Source of the DNA: Archivesica marissinica
Lineage: Eukaryota; Mollusca; Bivalvia; Venerida; Vesicomyidae
Length of the DNA stretch: 64,000 bases
Assembly (NCBI GenBank): GCA_014843695.1
Contig: CM026391.1
Coordinates: 36,081,711-36,145,710, forward strand
Direction of reading: 5' to 3'
Shown one piece after another: positions 41,001 through 44,000 of the stretch. Under the pieces are notes generated by a model, which saw only the letters and a program-made list of their open reading frames with translations, did not search any database and was not told the DNA's origin. A program made the position numbers and the translations under genes. Position 1 is the first letter of the stretch; each line of letters begins with the position of its first letter.

Positions 41001-44000
41001 TAAGTACGGTATATGAAAATCAATTTGTGCATAATAATTTTATTGCAGTTTTACTCCCAGTTTGCCAGCATTGTAGCTGGAGGTTCGAGCTCCAGGACGT
41101 CATTTCAAGTACCGGATGGTGTGAGCACCTCGTTCAAATCTGCTGGTTATAACCTGCAGCCATTCATGTCAGAGAGCCGAACAAACCTCAGAACTGAGAC
41201 AGATCAACAAGGATTTTGGTAAAATTAGACTTGGTTTATTATTTATACAAATATATTTTAGCTCCATTGATAAATCAGTTTTTACAATTGGATTAAATGT
41301 GGGTGGTATTATGCATGTGGTATTATGCGGATGATATTGTGTGGGTGGTAATATGGGGGTGGTATTATGCATGTGGTATTATGCGGTTGGTATTATGTGG
41401 GTGGTATTATGTGGGTGTTATTATGTTGGTGGTATTATGTGGGGGTTATTATGTGGGGGTGGTATTATGTGGGGGTGGTATTATGTGGGGGTGGTATTAT
41501 GGGGGTGGTATATGTGGGGGTGTGGGTGGTATTATGGGTGGGTGGGTATTATGTGGGTATTATGGGTGGGTGGGTGGTATTATTATGTGGGGGGTATTAT
41601 GTGGGGTTATGTGGGGTATTATGTGGGGGTATTATGTGGGTGGTATTATGTGGGGGTGGTATTATGGGGTATTATATATGGGGGTATTATGGGTGGTATT
41701 ATGGTGGGGGTGGTATATGTGGGTGGTATTATGGGGGGGGTTATTATGTGGGTGGTATTATGGGGGGTGGTATTATGTGGGGGTTATTATGGGGGTGGTG
41801 TGGTGGTATATGTGGGTGGTATTATGTGGGGGTGGTATTATGTGGGGGTGGTATTATGTGGGGGTGGTATTATGTGGGGTGGTATTATGTGGGGGTGGTA
41901 TTATGTGGGGGTATTATGGGGGGTGGTATTATGTGGGTGGTATTATGTGGTGGTATTATGTGGGGGTGGTATTATGTGGGGGTGGTATTATGTGGGGGTG
42001 GTATTATGTGGGGGTGGTATTATGTGGGGGTGGGTATTATGTGGGTATTATGTGGGGGTGGTATTATGTGGGTGGTGGGGGTGGTATTATGTGGGGGTGG
42101 TATTATGGGGTGGTATTATGTGGGGGTGGTATTTATGGGGGTGGTATTATGTGGGTGGTATTATGGGGGGTGGTATTATGTGGGTGTTATTATGTGGGGG
42201 TGGTATTATGTGGGTGTTATTATGTGCAGGGATGAGAGTTTTCCTCCAGATTTCAGATTTGTTCTGAATCGTGTAAATCCGGCTTAAAATTCTGGGGGAG
42301 GAGGGGGTATGGGTTATTTTATTATTCTTCGATTTTGAAGCATTCACGGTCCGTATTTTGGCTGATTCGTATTTCCAGCGGAATGCCATTGTTTCATTTG
42401 TATTTGGCGTTAACCTTTAGTTAATCGAAAGCGCTCAATAAAGTTTATCTTTTTTTTGAAGAATCCAAAATGTCGGAACAAACTGACGAATGCGTACCCA
42501 AGAAGAAACCGCAGACAATGTTAAATTTTTTCGCACCAATTGTTTCCAACAGTGGAGTTCCCTCAGAATTTGATGCATCAACAAACCATACAGATCATTC
42601 CCCCGTTCCATCCGTTACTGTTGAAAATAAAACGGCCGAAACATCACAGCCCCATGGCCATTCCCCACCCACCTCCGAGCCAAGCTGATTTCTTGTGGCT
42701 AGAATATGACTCCCAGCATAAATTTATGACATGTAAATTGTGCATAATAAATTTTCACAGACAAGAACACCAATTTCCTAACAACAACATTGACAAGGCT
42801 TCAGTGCAGGCAGAATCAATGAAATGTGACCTAGAAATGTCTGTGAGTAAAGTTTTGAATGCCAAAGAATGTGCTGTAAGTGTTTGCCTTAAGGCAACCT
42901 ACTATCAAAATGTATGTCCCCAAATATTTCTATATGTCCCCGCTTTAAATCCTGAGCAGAACACTGACTCTTATGGTTAGGTGACTTTCAGGCTATGCGA
43001 AATGTTCAACCATACCTGGTTAGCTAACAAAATGAGTTATATACTAAATGTTTATAAATGTCTGAAGTTTGTCACACATGCAACATAAATTGTGGCGTTC
43101 GGAGAAATCCAAGATGGCGTCCAAAATGGCCACCATAAATTGATAGTCCACTTAAATGACTATAAATGGTCCTTTATTTACATGAAGTCAATGTTGATTA
43201 CAAACAAAAAGCAATGAAAACATGTATGTTTATTTATTTGTACAGAAGTTTTATACATCTAGTAGATAAAAGGGAATAATTACATACATTGTTAATGTGT
43301 TCATATTAGGTTCAACAATGGTAAGCGTCCGCCTCCGTGGTCGAGTGGTTAAGGTCGCTGACTTGTATACCACTGTAACCTATCATCACTGATGGTCACG
43401 GGTTCAAGCCCCGCTCAGGCCGTGTCATTTATATGAAAAAGTTGGCAGTTTCTTACGGAGGTTGGTGCACCCAAGTACTGGTTAACTGCTGGAGCCTTCC
43501 CTGGAAAGTTGTTTGTTAGGTAAACTGCCCGCCGGCGATATAGCCCGAAATGGTGCTGATGCAGGTGTAAAACCCGAAATATAACATAATAATGTTCTGC
43601 AATAGCCTCAAGAGACTTTTCTAAATTCACTGACTGACAAAGCCTCTTGAATTGTAATCTCACGTGTACACACTAAATCTGTTAAACCATCCCTCGGAAT
43701 GAACACCAGTTCTGGCCATACCTGGCCATGTGTCTTTTTTAAGGCTTTAGCATACAGTTTACCATCTAAATTAAGGTTATTTGATTCACACATGTTCAAC
43801 ATGTGCTTTCAAATACGAGAATTCATAAACACATTACTCCACTTCAATAAACCATTTTGGAGAGGAATTAATATAAGTTTTCTGAAAACTTGTTTTCCAA
43901 TCCAAACCATTCACAATTTATGTAATTTGTAACATTTTTTGTGTTATACATGTAAATTTATTGGAATAAATACTGTTTAAACCAATAGACCATTTTAGCT

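Noticed and set aside
41297..42287. Three overlapping plus ORFs of over 300 residues (Gly/Tyr/Val-rich)
   Set aside because: Products of the G-rich array, open in all three frames at once, which is not how coding sequence behaves.
43327..43420. A true tRNA-Ser or tRNA-Leu gene
   Set aside because: The same sequence recurs six times with a common body; it is the head of SINE family B.
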